In this document: positions 44,640 through 56,040 of the stretch, piece after piece
Position numbering within the stretch: position 1 is the stretch's first letter
Layout: the number at the start of each line of letters is the position of its first letter
Source: Mallotus nudiflorus
Taxonomy: Eukaryota > Streptophyta > Magnoliopsida > Malpighiales > Euphorbiaceae
DNA: 64,000 nucleotides
Reading direction: 5' to 3'
Assembly: GCA_947683625.1 (NCBI GenBank)
Contig: CANTUR010000009.1
Coordinates: 4,539,501-4,603,500 of the forward strand
The notes under the pieces: model-generated
What the model saw: the letters and a program-made list of their open reading frames with translations, nothing else
Told to the model about the DNA's origin: nothing
Databases searched by the model: none
Position numbers and translations under genes: made by a program

Positions 44640-45218
44640 CTAACTATCCATAACTGCAGACACGGTCTTACCCATACTAGCATCTAAAGTCACCACTTCC
44701 CCATCAAGTAAGAATTTCACCTTTTGATTCACAATTGAAGGCACTCCTCTTAAAATATAGTACCAAGGCCTACCCAAAAGAAAGGCATAAGTGATAGGGA
44801 TATCTAGCACAATGAATTCCACCATTGCCTCTATAGGCCCAGTCTTTATAGGAGCCATAAATTTTCCCTCTACATTCCTTGTGCTATCATTATAAGCTCT
44901 GATTATGAGGTGTGATTTTGCCAAATCCTCCACCTTCATTCTTAGATTGGGTAGGATCTGTAGTGGGCAAACATTATTTACGGACCCATCATCCACCATC
45001 ATATAATTGGTCCTTTTCCCTCTTAATTCAATTAGAATGAACAAGGATTTATTATGATTCCTTCCTTCTATAGGTAGATCCTCATCAAAGAAAGTAATAA
45101 CTCCATGCTTTTTCTCAGTAACCTTGGCCATCAATGCTTTAAGGGTTGCAGTAGTCTTAATGTTCATCTTAGTTAAAGCCTTAACTAAAGCCTTCCTATG
45201 GCTACTTGAGTGCATCAA
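44640..45218 (-). pseudogene. X aspartic protease, largely open
   Basis: This 192-codon open stretch carries MMVDDGSVNNVCPLQILPNL with a DDGS active-site box, SHLIIRAYNDSTRNVEGKFM, FIVLDIPITYAFLLGRPWYY and LRGVPSIVNQKVKFLLDG. It is the complete retropepsin-like fold region of a Tat element, which cuts the Gag-Pol polyprotein. It lies in a polyprotein frame that is broken upstream and downstream, so it is a remnant, but this part is well kept. Similarity to the Z protease at 10392-10865 is clear. Confidence 0.8.
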
Positions 45219-46973
45219 GAGCTCTCAAATACTTACATTTGCTTTTGCTTTCTTAAGCTGTTCGAGAATCAGGTCATCACTATGTTCATCTGAGTCTCTC
45301 CTTCAGCAACTTTCTCTCTCTTTATAGTCTTCTCAGCTGGTTTATATTATAACCTTCAATGCCTTCATCATCATAATTATACCAAATGTCAATGACCCCA
45401 ATAGTTCAATCCATCTTTCCATCCTTTCATACATCAACCATGCATTTTTCTTTCTTAACTAGCAGCTTCTCATTATTGAACTCATCATCCCATCCTATAA
45501 GCTTGATTGAATTAATGAGTATATCAAAAGAAGGTGGTTTAGAGTAAATCACCTTGTAATCAAACTTGCCTAAAGGCTGGCCCAATAAGTCTTCTACTCT
45601 TTCCACATCTTTAGGGGCACTAGGAGATTTCTCATTGGTTTTAAGGTTTAGATCCTCAAAAGAGTTTAGCACTTCTTCCTCGCTTACTCCTGAGTTTATC
45701 ATCATGGTTGTTGGAGGTGGCATGTTTCAGTAATTTAGGAAAGGATTATTTTGAGTGTTTGGGTTTGGATTGGATTTCTCAAGGTCTGTGATTTTTCCAG
45801 AGTCTATAAGGTTTTGAATTTTATGTTTAAGGCTCATGCAAAAGTCAATAGAGTAGCCAGCAACTTGATGAAACTTATAATAACTGTTTTGGTCAAAGCA
45901 AGGGAGATTTGGGTTTGGTGGTCTAGAGGGAGTTAAAGGTCTAAGGAGGCCTTTTTGGATTAGATGGTCTAGGACTTTAGATAAGGGTTGGTTGAAATTT
46001 GAGAATCTCCTAGGTTGTTGAATAGTATGAACTCCTATAACCCGGCTAGTATTTCCTTATTGAGTGCCTCCAATTGGGTAATTTCTCACCCTAGTGTTTT
46101 TAGTGACCCTCTTCTTCACATTTTTGATCTCTTTAACTTGTAATCCATCATCATAAAGGTCTACAGATGTCTTGGGGTTCATCATCTACAACCTTTCAAC
46201 CAAATTAGGTGACACATTTTACACTATCATCCTAACCTGATCCTTCTTAGCCAACTTATTCTTCATTAATCCTGCCTTATTCATGAACCTGGTCAAAATA
46301 TCTGAGAATGACTCATTAGGCTTCTACTTGGTCAATTCTAGGTCCCTAATGGACACTTTGAGCCTGGTATTATAGTTATATTACTTTAAAAAAGCAATGC
46401 ACAACTCTCTCCAATCCGCTCAGATGGACTTCTCTAACCTGTGATACCAATTAACAACCATACCCTCTAAAGATAGTACAAATAACTTGGTAACTATAGA
46501 CAAAGGAGCCTTAGTGGTGCTCATAGTAGTTAACTACTGACTAAGGTGAATTCTTGGTCTCCAGTACCGTCAAACTTCTATAGTTGTGGCATCTTGAACT
46601 TATCAGGAAACTTGTCCTCCTTAAATCACATCACATCATCAAAGTCAAATGAGTATCCAATGCCTTGTCCTCTCATTAACTCCTCCATCTGGGACATCTT
46701 TTGAGTTAATGCTTTCATCTGTTTAGATTCCAGCTCTTGAACTTGCTCAAGTGATTCCTTTTTTGCCTTTTCAACCATATAACTCTCAACATCCTCTAAC
46801 TTTATTTCCCTAGCAGGTATGTTCCTAGTAGCACTATCATTATTAGCGGGTGGTGTACCCATAATAGGTGGATTAGTCACAATGGGAGGTGCAGTAGCAG
46901 CAGGTGGTAGCATTAGTCCAGCTAAAGCCTGTCTTAACTTATCTTGCATCATCACTCTCATGTCATCCATCAA
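45219..46973 (-). pseudogene. X gag (broken)
   Basis: The N-terminal piece (46626-46973) has MMDDMRVMMQDKLRQALAGL, a P/A-rich stretch, and a coiled-coil-like AKKESLEQVQELESKQMKAL. The capsid-like block (about 46620-46150) has FPDKFKMPQL, APLSIVTKLFVLSLEGMVVN and WRELCIAFLK, then FMNKAGLMKNKLAKKDQVR. A knuckle-like motif near 45850-45900 reads YYKFHQVAGYSIDFC. The C-terminal piece (45427-45723) has MINSGVSEEEVLNSFEDLNL, the spacer before protease. Stops at several places, including one just after FDFDDVM, break the frame. Confidence 0.75.
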
Positions 46974-47924
46974 TGCCCCTTTGACATCCTCTAGGGTCCA
47001 GTTTCCTCCCTCTTATTTAAGTTGTGCAGCTTCTAGGTAGAGTGGATTGATGGGGCTCCTTTCCAATATGCTAAAGATTTTTTTCACAATTGATTGTGAA
47101 CTTGAATCGGTTCTCATTAGTTTGCCACCTTTTTTACTCTAAACATAGGAAGACCTAGATGAATCTATGATGGCTCAAAAATCAAATGTTAGAATGATGC
47201 ATGAAATGCATGTATGCATGATGCACGTGTTATGCAATAAGTAGCAAGTAACAAGTCAAGTTAAGTGTACATACATCCTTCCAACCTTATTCCTCCCATA
47301 CACATATTCAATGGCGAGTCTCTTTTCTTAGGATTATTGGTCTTAGCCTTAATATCAATAAGGGATATCAAGAATTGACGTGTATGTCAAGTCTCTTAAA
47401 GCAATAAAACATAGAAATAGTATTTCTAGGTATAAAAGATTAGCCCAATCTTTATTAGTCCAAACAGGCTTTTAAAGTATGGGCTTGGGCCTTTATAGAT
47501 AAAAATACCTCATGGAAATATTCATAAGCAATTTGGGTAAATCCTAGGGGGAAATTACTAAGCCATTATATGTGGTTAGGGTCCAGTAAAAGGTCAAGGC
47601 TCTCTTAGCAAGATACCCTCCTTTAAGAGTTGAGTTACAGGCCAAGGTCAGAGGGGCCCGACATCCTTTGCAAACTCAAGAGAATACTACCCCTTTTTAG
47701 GACTTGGGTTACAGGCTCTGGTCAGATGAGCCCAGTAATCTCTATTGGATCAAGTTTAAAGCTAAAAGTGATAGTTAGCCAATCTACAACTCCATGAAGC
47801 TAGTGGAATCATGGACTCATAAACCAACGCCATCGATTAATAGGGATATACAGAATGAATGCAAGAATAAAATAATAATTAATAAAATAATTCTAAAGAA
47901 CACAAGTAGAATTAGTATCTCTTA
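46974..47924 (-). other. Untranslated leader of X between PBS and gag
   Basis: No gene is supported. Near 47195-47225 it contains TGCATGAAATGCATGTATGC, a run of ATGCA/TGCAT motifs that can pair with itself. Such a position could hold packaging or dimerisation signals, but that is only inference. Confidence 0.5.
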
Positions 47925-47942
47925 TCCTCAGTGGAGTCGCCA
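47925..47942 (-). other. Primer-binding site of X
   Basis: Minus-strand TGGCGACTCCACTGAGGA starts one base after the LTR end. It resembles the tRNA-Arg-type site reported for Tat/Ogre elements. Its position fixes LTR D as the 5' LTR and the minus strand as the sense strand. The tRNA identity is recalled, not computed. Confidence 0.75.
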
Positions 47943-49628
47943 CTGTAGATGGTGGGGTTTAGCACGCACCTAAGATTTTAGCAACCGTGACACTATTTGA
48001 GCTTAAGACTCTAAAGAACACACTAACCACTATCACAAGAAATAGCGTGGAGATAAGGAGTCACCACCCAGGATAACAACTAGGACAAATCAAAAAGGTG
48101 GTACTCGATTCCCTAAAAGAAAGCTAGCACCATAATCAGGAGATTCTGGATACAGAATACCAACTTCTTTCAGTCTCATGTTCTTTTAGAATTACTTTAT
48201 AAATTACTCTATTATCCTCTATTTACATGCAATTTCATATAAACCCTTATTCTAGCAATAAACTCCAAGGCAAACTAATCATGAAAAATATAAGTAAATA
48301 ATGCATTCAATACAAACCCTAATTTAGTCTAATCTACATTGATTTTAATTAAATAAGCTAAATCTACATGTTTTTAATAAGTGAGCCTAAAGGGTCTAAT
48401 CCCTTTTAATTCTAATTAAATGAACCTAAGTCTATTTATTTTAATTCTACAAATGGGCCTAAATCTACAAATGATGGAGTATTTAAATTAATGGACTTAA
48501 TTCTACATGTTTTAATTCTAAGGTGATCTTAAATCTATAAATTATGAAAAAGACTTAAATTAAATGGGCTAAGCCTAATTAATTTAATTAAATTAGGTGG
48601 GCCTATATCTAATTTAATAAATGGGCCTAAGTTATCTCTACCTTAAAACTCTAATTAATTATGGACCTAAAGATACATTTTAATTAAAACCTTGACCTAA
48701 TTAATTTAAATGAAACAGGCTAATTAAAGGGTGAGCTAAAAAAGAATTATTTAGACCGAAACTTAAATAAATGAGTTAAAGCCTAACGTGGGCTTAAAGC
48801 CCAAAACACATAAAAATAAATAAATAAGCCAAAAAAACATTAAAAAAAATCAAAACAATCAAATAAGAGATCAAACAATCAATTAATTTATTCCTTCTAA
48901 AAAATCCTAATTTTCATTAACATGCAACCTAAATTAATCTACTTACTCCATTAATTTTAATAAGTTTCCCAATTAAAACCCTAATTTTACTAACCAATTC
49001 ATCAAAATAAACATACAACCACATATATAATTTTACTATTGTCACTATTAGGGTTATTACAATAATCTATTGAGAATAAAAAGAAAAATAATTAATACAA
49101 ACCCAAAAATATAAATAAAATAAAGCAATAAAATAATAAATAATAAAAACCCTAGAAATTATATCTCTACAAGGTTTTATCTATAATATTCTATGGACTT
49201 CTCATGAATTTAGTCCTCCAAACATGACTATCATGTATTTTCCTCCATAATCACCATAAAAAGAAACAAAAATTATTATTAGTGAATAAATTATAAAGAA
49301 ATTTGAATAAAATTGAAACTCAACAAAATCAAAAAGAAAAATAAAATAAAAGAAGAATATGGAGAAGATGATGCTTATGGACGTTTTTAATGGAGTGCTC
49401 CTTAGATTTTGTACAATCACCGTTCCTGATAAGTTTTTAAATATTATTCTTTTACTCCTCTAAAAGCCTCCAATTAATAAAAAATAAATAAAATTTTGTG
49501 TAAAGAATCCTCTTTTTTTTTTAAAAAAAAAACAATCAATAAAAGAAAAGCTATGTATAGAATACTGATACCAAAAATCCTCCATGAAAAGAAAAATTCT
49601 CCTTCCCTTCCTTAGGAGCCAAACCCAT

Positions 49629-49639
49629 CCTTTTATAGC
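49629..49639 (-). promoter_or_regulatory. TATA box of LTR D
   Basis: Minus-strand GCTATAAAAGG is also present in LTR C at 25381-25391. In LTRs A and B the place is held by TTTATAAA (about 8445) and CTATATAAA (about 13255). It lies about 500 bp into the LTR, a usual distance for a U3 promoter in long LTRs. Confidence 0.65.
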
Positions 49640-49824
49640 AAAATAACACAAAAACCTTAGTTTACGTGTCTGTACAGTTTCATTCCTAAAAGGACTTTAT
49701 TTTCTTAAAAAACTAGATAAATACCAAAACAATTTTAAGAAAAATCCTTCGACCAATTAGGATTCAAAAAAAAAGCATTTTTTATTTTCTGCAAAATCCA
49801 AAAATTAGACAGAGCGAGTCTAAT

Positions 49825-49915
49825 TCTGACCAGAATTGTGTAATTCTGATCAAAATTACATAATTTCGATCAGAATTGTGTAATTCTGATCAGAATTATA
49901 GAATTATGATTTTTT
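49825..49915. promoter_or_regulatory. GATC-palindrome cluster in U3 of LTR D
   Basis: Four tandem imperfect copies of TGTAATTCTGATCAGAATT, one of them a perfect 18-base palindrome at 49881-49898. The same cluster is at 8640-8735 (A), 13450-13580 (B) and 25560-25620 (C), always upstream of the TATA box. A role as transcription-factor sites is inferred. Confidence 0.5.
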
Positions 49916-50139
49916 TTAACTTTTAATTACAAAAAGACTCCTGAAGAATTTAAACTTTTCAATTACGTCCTTGAAAAGCATTGCAATTTAGTCTTCAAAA
50001 ACATTAAATTCTTTCTTTGAAAAATATAATCAGACCTCTAAAGTTTCAAAACTCAAGCATTGAAAACCTATTTAACATTTTCATCATTGAAGTCCTTTGT
50101 CACATCCATAACTTATAATCCCGAAATTGGGTGCTTACA

Positions 50140-52100
50140 CCAGGTTGGGTGAACCCTTTTAGTTGCTCCATATAAATATACTCCTCTAGGTCATCATGAA
50201 GAAATGTTGTCTTCACATCCATTTGCTCCAAGTGCATATCCCAATTAGCTACTAAAGATAACACTGCCCTGATGGAAATGTGTCTAACCACATAAGAGAA
50301 TATTTCATCATAATCAATCCCCTTTTATTGTAAGTACCCTTTTGCCATTAGCCGAACCTTAAAATTTTTCCCCTTTTTTCTAATATTATTAACTTCTCCT
50401 TACACACCCATTTGCACCCTATAGCCTTTTTTCCCTCAAGTAAATGAGTAATCTCCCATGTTTAATTTTTATGCAAAGATTCTATCTCCTCTACCATAAT
50501 ACCCATCCATCTATCTTTCTCCTTACTAAGTATAGCTTCCTTAAAAGTTGATGGATCTCCATTACTAATAAAGAGAGTAAAAGAAGTTAATTCTTTATAC
50601 CAAAATCTGCTATGAGGCTTTGTAGTGCATCTCTCTCTATCTCTAATTAGATTGTAGCATTATTCTTCACCTGAAGTGGAGATTAAAGGTCTTAAACTAG
50701 AACTTTCAACCATTTCATTATCCAGGACTTGTGGTTCTAAGTTCACTTGCACTACCTTTGAACTGGAACTGCTTCCCTCACCTGTTGGCACATCACTTCA
50801 ATTTTTCTACTGTAACATAGACTGCTCATCAAATACTGCATCCCTGCTAATCACCACCTTCTTTGAAATTGGATCCCAAAACTTGCACCCTTTTACACCT
50901 TTCACATAGCCTAGGAAGATGCACTTCTTGGACTTTGGATTAAGTTTATAACTCTCATCACTAGATATATGTACATAAGCAAGACAACTAAAAATCTTTA
51001 AAATACTAAGATCAACTAGTTTACCTATCCATAATTCTTTTATAACCTTCTCACCCAATGATGTTCATGGTGATCTGTTTATGAGGTAGCATGTCATACT
51101 CATAACATCTGCCCAAAAACTCTTAGGAAGCCCTTCTTTTAATCTCAAGCACCTTATCCTTTCAATAACGGATTGATTCATCCTCTCTACCACACCATTT
51201 TACTGTGGTGTCTTACAAACTAAAAACTGCCTCTAAATACCATGCTCCTCACAAAATTTCTAAAATTATGAATCTATGTATTCTGTCCTATTGTTTGATC
51301 TTAAATATTTGATTTTTCTCCTTGTTTGGTTCTCCACCTTTGTTTTCCATTGCTTGAACTTAGCAAAGACCTCAAATTTCTAGTTTAAATAATACACTCA
51401 GACTTTTCTAAAAAAATCATCAATAAAAGTGATAAAGTATTAAGACTCGCCCTATGATAGTTCTCTAATAGGCCTGTATACATCAAAATGCACATAATTA
51501 AGAATTCCCCTTGTTGTATACTGACCAGTCATGAATTTAACTCTAGACTATTTTCCAAGCACACAATATTCATAGAATTCTAATTTACATCTTTTAACAC
51601 CCTTTAATAGACCTCATTTATGACATTTAGTCATCCCACGCTCACTAAGGTGACCTAGACACATGTCCCATAGTTTTTTACTATCATCATATGACATAAC
51701 TAATGTAACTCCACATATAACAATAGTTCCTAACAGTTTATGAATATTCCCTGTGGTTCATTTCCCTTTCATCAAAGTCAATATACCTTTACTTACTCTC
51801 ATAATTTCCTTATCATCATCAAATTTATATTAAAAACCATTAGCATATAATGAGCCTAGGGAAATCAAATTCTTTCTTAAGTCTAGTATATGTCTAACAT
51901 CACATAAAGTCCTAACAATACCATCATGCATCTAAACTTTAATTATTCCTATATTAACAATAGCACAAAGTTTATCATCACCTAAATAGACGACACTAAG
52001 GAACTTAATTGTATTATGTGAACCACTCCTTATTAGGTGTTATGTGATAAGATGATGCTAAATCAAGAATCCAATAATCCGTGAACTGATTGTTGTAATT
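50140..52100 (-). pseudogene. Copia pol: protease end, integrase, RT start (broken)
   Basis: Near 52050 the protease box reads NNQFTDYWILDLASSYHI, with Leu for the Ser after the catalytic Asp. The GAG-pre-integrase and zinc-finger region is near 51750-51590 (LWHMCLGHLSERGMTK). The integrase core follows (GILNYVHFDVY, FITFIDDFFRKVWVYYL-like, NGVVERMNQSVIERIRCL). The integrase C-terminal block (50807-51058) reads ILKIFSCLAYVHISSDESYK, NPKSKKCIFLGYVKGVKGCK and VVISRDAVFDE. The RT start (50330-50140) has LSLVANWDMHLEQMDVKTTF and then KGFTQPG. Stops are numerous. Confidence 0.8.
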
Positions 52101-52950
52101 AACAACATATCCCCATCTCCGAAATTTAAATCATCATCTTGAACCACATTTGCAAACTTTAACGAGTTATTATTCTTTTTGTTGTCATTTTGCTCTCTTT
52201 GTCTTGGACAGTCTTTCCTCATATGCCTATACTCCTTACACTTAAACCACTGAACTATTTTTCTGCTTCTGGATTTTAACCTAAACTTCCCTATTGCATA
52301 ACCTTCTTTACCTTGTCTCCTACCATGATCCAAATTACCCTTTATATACAATCCTTCACCATGAGATTCTTTACTTGCATTGCATTTCCATTGGTTAAGA
52401 GCTAATAATATTGTGATAATCACCTCTAATCTAATGGACTATTTTCCATAAATAAGGGTAGTCATTAAGTGTTCATAAGATGGCCGTAAAAAACACAATA
52501 GTATAATTGCTTTATCCTCATCCTCAATATTTGGATCAACCCTAATTAAATATGTGATTATTTTATTAAAGACGTTGACATGTTATGCCAAATTTAAACC
52601 CTTTTGCATCTTCAGCCCATATAGTTGTTGCTTAAGATACAGATAATTCGTAAGCGATTTGGATATATATCGATTCTTCAGTTTCTACTATACCTCTCCC
52701 GAAGATTTAATGCCCATTACTTAGTACATAATCTCATCTGCCAGGCATTACCGTATGGTACCTATTGCTCATTGTTGTAACTCCTCCCAATCAAAATCAT
52801 CCATGCCTTCTAGTTTCTTACCCTGTAGTGATTTCAAAATCCTTTGATGTGCCAACAAATTCTTTACTCATCTTTGCCATAATCTGAAGTTACTAATTCC
52901 ATCAAATTTCCCCACTTTAAATTTTGCTCTATAATTTAAAGCCTTCGCAA
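52058..52950 (-). pseudogene. Copia gag with zinc-knuckle region (broken)
   Basis: The N-terminal half matches the UBN2-type Gag of plant copia elements: FRLWQRWMKNLL, LKNRYISKSLTNYLYLKQQL and YGLKMQKGLNL, and then FNKIITYLIRVDPNIEDEDK. The open segment at 52058-52423 carries the knuckle as VQWFKCKEYRHMRKDCPRQR, where the first Cys of CX2CX4HX4C has become Trp. Gag-protease register changes occur near 52100. The gene begins almost directly after the primer-binding site. Confidence 0.75.
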
Positions 52951-52964
52951 TTGCTCTAATACCA
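52951..52964 (-). other. Primer-binding site of the copia element
   Basis: Minus-strand TGGTATTAGAGCAA is two bases from the LTR end. The usual plant copia site complementary to initiator tRNA-Met begins TGGTATCAGAGC; one C-to-T change separates them. Confidence 0.85.
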
Positions 52965-52966
52965 GT

Positions 52967-53270
52967 TGTTGCGAAATAACATAGAAAATAACAAGAGTAA
53001 AGAAAAAAAAATAAAAAAGAGAAAAATGGACATAGAGATTTAATGAGGTTCGGTAATGTGCCTACGTCCTCGGGAGCTAGCGACTAAAGTTTTCTTATAA
53101 TTTAGAATACATCCTAGGGTTATAAATACATGCTCTATTTATAACAGAATAGGTATGGTACATATTACAAAATTACCCCTGTACCATTCCACGGGGCATT
53201 ACCCCCGTACTCCAAGCCCATCTAACTGTAACCTTATAATTAAATCGCTCCTACATATGAGCCATACACA
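52967..53270 (-). repeat. 5' LTR of the copia element
   Basis: A 304-bp LTR from TGTGTATGGCTC (53270) to TTATTTCGCAACA (52967) on the minus strand. It contains a TATA box TTATAAATAGAG at about 53133-53144. The partner 3' LTR is absent from the window, so a duplication test is not possible. Confidence 0.75.
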
Positions 53271-53655
53271 ATAAGGATGTTATAGTCTTGAAAGAATATA
53301 AAGAAGATATGAAAATTATGTTGATGATGCTGGTTGTGGTGGTGAAGATAAAAAATTAAAGTTGATGATGAGTCCCTAACCCCAATTATAGTTTTGTTAT
53401 ATTTGTGCATTATCTTTGTGAGGAGCCTCCTTTGGATGAGATTCTAAAAACATAGATGACTGATGATAAACATAAAGAAATAAGGTGGTCCATCTTATAA
53501 GAGGTATTACACAACTTAGGAGAACTTTAAAAATGACATATTGATTCAAATTCAACCCCCTATGTAAGAGTTCCTAAAAGAGGTAAAGTATGCTAGAAAT
53601 GGGTAGAATTGAGATTGTGTTAGACCCCCACATAGCAAAACATTATATAATAACG
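53271..53655. repeat. Dispersed repeat, related to 58870-58980 (direct) and 59385-59690 (inverted)
   Basis: 53272-53385 aligns in the same orientation with 58870-58980 (GATGTTATAGTCTTGAAAGA and GGTTGTGGTGGTGA in both). 53385-53650 aligns in reverse complement with 59385-59690: for example ACACAATCTCAATTCTACC, TTTACCTCTT and GTAATACCTCTTAT appear there on the plus strand. The repeat seems to be one old element rearranged in one of its copies. The copia LTR abuts it directly at 53270. The first part may once have encoded an acidic peptide; nothing intact remains. Confidence 0.6.
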
Positions 53656-54986
53656 GGTAGGCCTGAACACGACATGGAGAAAATACCAAAGTTTTGAACC
53701 AAAATATATTAAAACCATACCGCATCGAATAATTTTAATCTCGAACCGAAATAAATTTTATGACTAATTTGGTATGGTACTGGATATTTATAAAAAACCA
53801 TACCAAACCAATAACCGAATATTAATTTAATTCATAAATAGTAGTAAGTAGTAACTTAATTATATACTTTTAATTATATTGCCAAGTAATATACATATGT
53901 ATCATAATATATGATAAAAAATGATATGTTTCATGATTAAAATATAATAAAATATTTTTATTAATTTTATTATTATTAATATTATTATCATTATTACTAC
54001 TAGTACTAGTACTACTATTCAATTAATAAGTAAAAATGAAATGTTTATTATATTACAATTTGAACTTAAAATATAAAAATAAAAAATTCACATTGCATAG
54101 TTTCAAATAAGAATGTCGAATGTCTATTACAACACACTTCAAACTTAAAATATAATAAATAAGAAAATTATTATTATTATTATCAATAATAATTAAAAAT
54201 GTGGAATGACCAATATATTTCAATTTAAACTAAAAATATGAAAATAAGAAAATTAACATTGTATGATTTCAAATTTTATAATTTTTAATTAAAATATGTT
54301 ATTATCATATTTGATAACTTATTAATTATTATTTTTTGTAAGTTATTTAAAATTAATGAGCTAAATAATATTATTATATTTAATAACTTATTAATTATTA
54401 TTTTTATTAAGCATTATAATCTTATTAATAACAAAAAAAACATAGTTTTGTCCAAAATTACATTGTTTTGATTAAAGTGAGTAGTGATTTTACAAATAAA
54501 GATAAGAGAAGATAGGTCACTTTTATTACTTGAACTATATTACCGTTGTTATATTTAATAACTTAATTATTATTATTGTTATTAAGTAATTTAATCTTAT
54601 TGATATTATTTAAAAGTAGTGAGGTAAATAATATTATTAAAATTATTATTATTATTGTGTGTATATATACATATAATAACCAAAATGACATATTTACAGA
54701 TAATAAATATACCTTTAATTTATTTGTGGATAATAAATATAATTTTAATCAATAATATAAATTTGTTTATTACCCGAATTCTCATTTTGAACCATACCGT
54801 ACTAATCCGTTCCAATAGAACTATATCTCCATACCGAACCGTACCAAAAAATGGGATGGTTCTAGTACTGGAGATTTTTAAATTATGTACTAGTACTGAA
54901 GATTTTATTTTAAAAATTTTTGAAATTTGATATGGTTCTAGAGATTTTAATCTCAAGATTCCCCCAACTTGTGCTCACCTCTAATC
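53656..54986. mobile_element. hAT-like non-autonomous element with degenerate termini
   Basis: The left part (TAGGCCTGAACACGA, then AACCAAA and CCATACCGCATCGAAT-type text) and the right part, read in reverse (TAGAGGTGAGCACAA, then GGTACGGTTCGGTATGGAG), are imperfect inverted partners. TAGGGGTGAGCA-like ends with GGTTCGGTA-type subterminal motifs are common in plant hAT-type MITEs. I could not find an 8-bp target duplication. The interior is very AT-rich, with no transposase. Short open frames at 54655-54956 lie in the right terminal region and are not genes. Confidence 0.5.
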
Positions 54987-55269
54987 ACAGAGTAGATAGT
55001 AAATACAACGGATAATAACTTTTTAGTGTTGGATAATCATCTTACTAATTATCCATCATCTTTCCAAGTCAACAATATTTAATTATAATTCACCAAAATA
55101 TTGTGATCTTGATACACCACTTCTTCCACTTGTAATCTTCTGTTAAAAATTAAAAAATTTAAGAATAAAAAATTGGAGAATTAAGAATTTAAGAAAGTGA
55201 ATAAAAATTGGAGAGAATGAAATAATTAAAAATATTACAGCATAAGAGAGGATAAATAAATGAAATATT
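54987..55269. other. AT-rich spacer
   Basis: No gene, repeat or RNA feature is seen between the hAT-like element and the MULE-like element. Confidence 0.5.
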
Positions 55270-55681
55270 GGGAAATTGATATGTTCTATTCTCAACTTTA
55301 CGCCAATTATCAATTGAATCCTATTTTAAAAGTCATTTCAATTTTCTCATTCAACTTTATAAATTGTGTCACTTCTATCCAATTTTATTTGAAGGGTCTA
55401 ATTCTATTTTTAAAAATAATTTTTAGATCTCTATAAAATAAATTTGACACTTATTTAATTTTTTTCTTCTTTTTTGAGAAAATAAAAGTTGAAAAACATT
55501 TTCAAGTTTTAATTTTACTATTTTTGAAATAAAATTTTATTTTTGAAAATTTTTATATAAATTTTTAACTTTTTATGTATCAATTAAAAATAATAAGAAA
55601 AATTAATTAATTTATCAATTTATTTCTTAAATAAGTGGTTGTTCCATATATATATGGGTTTTTTTGTTTCATCATCTTGTT

Positions 55682-55816
55682 ATGACATTTATTTTCGGTC
55701 TTCTTGTTGCAGCTTTTTATTTGAATTTCGACGATTCAAATAAGCATATTTCATCAAATAGACATGGAGATAGCAAATCAGATGATCATCAATATGTTAT
55801 AAAACTAGAGTTATAG
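55682..55816 (+). CDS. Small open frame inside the MULE-like element, unknown
   Basis: 44 codons plus stop, beginning MTFIFGLLVAAFYLNFDDSN. The first 14 residues are hydrophobic and look like a signal peptide or membrane anchor; the rest is polar and rich in S, D and H. It lies in the unique interior of the element, where MULEs sometimes carry captured pieces of host genes. I do not recognise a family. It could equally be chance; there is no second copy to test selection. Confidence 0.2.
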   Translation: MTFIFGLLVAAFYLNFDDSNKHISSNRHGDSKSDDHQYVIKLEL

Positions 55817-56040
55817 GTATTCTAACTACTATAGTATTATCAAATTTATAGGCTTTGAACCTATTTATAATATTATTAATCTAGATGTTGTTTCATCATC
55901 TATAGTTTTTAGCGAATTTGTATTTGTATTTCTGTAGATGTATTACTAATTGGATCAATGAAATTATTTTTCTTTTCAAAAAAATAATAAGAAGAAGAAA
56001 AAAGCGATAACCTGTGAATCAATTTATTATAGGAAAATTC

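Larger units (their letters stand above)
23834..50139 (-). mobile_element. Tat/Ogre-type Ty3-gypsy element 'X' with a nested Athila-type element
   Basis: On the minus strand the order is LTR (D), primer-binding site, leader, gag, protease, linker, RT, RNase H, second RNase H, integrase, converging antisense genes, hairpin array and LTR (C). C and D are the closest pair among the four LTR copies, for example in the shared TTTTAATTAAAACCTTGACC block, which supports reading them as the two LTRs of one element. Without the Athila insertion (32256-41087 plus one 5-bp duplicate), X is about 17.5 kb, fitting the large Tat/Ogre elements. The 3' LTR lacks its last 90 bp or so. The right flank is a copia RT. 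The left flank is fragment Y, so no target-site duplication can be shown. Confidence 0.8.
47944..50139 (-). repeat. 5' LTR 'D' of element X
   Basis: A 2196-bp LTR running from TGTAAGCACCC (50139) to ACCATCTACA (47944) on the minus strand. A TATA box GCTATAAAAGG is at 49629-49639. A cluster of palindromes including TAATTCTGATCAGAATTA (49881-49898) sits about 180-280 bp upstream of it. It is the most complete LTR of the family in this window. Its outer flank is the copia RT. Confidence 0.88.
50140..53270 (-). mobile_element. Ty1-copia element, 5' part only, cut by element X
   Basis: On the minus strand: LTR (52967-53270), PBS TGGTATTAGAGCAA, gag, protease, integrase, and the start of RT. The RT stops at KGFTQPG exactly where LTR D begins. 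The remaining RT, RNase H and 3' LTR are not found on the far side of X. The order protease-integrase-RT is the Ty1-copia order. All genes are broken. X is the younger insertion. Confidence 0.85.

Noticed and set aside
47944..50139. Reading LTRs A, B and D as plus-strand LTRs
   Set aside because: Both ends look like TG..CA on either strand, but the primer-binding site follows the 47944 end on the minus strand and gag-pol of X is on the minus strand.
54655..54956. Open frames on both strands at the right end of the hAT-like element
   Set aside because: They lie in terminal-repeat sequence and are low in complexity.
53656..54986. 8-bp target duplication for the hAT-like element
   Set aside because: Flanks ATAACGGG and ATCACAGA do not match, so superfamily assignment rests only on terminal similarity.
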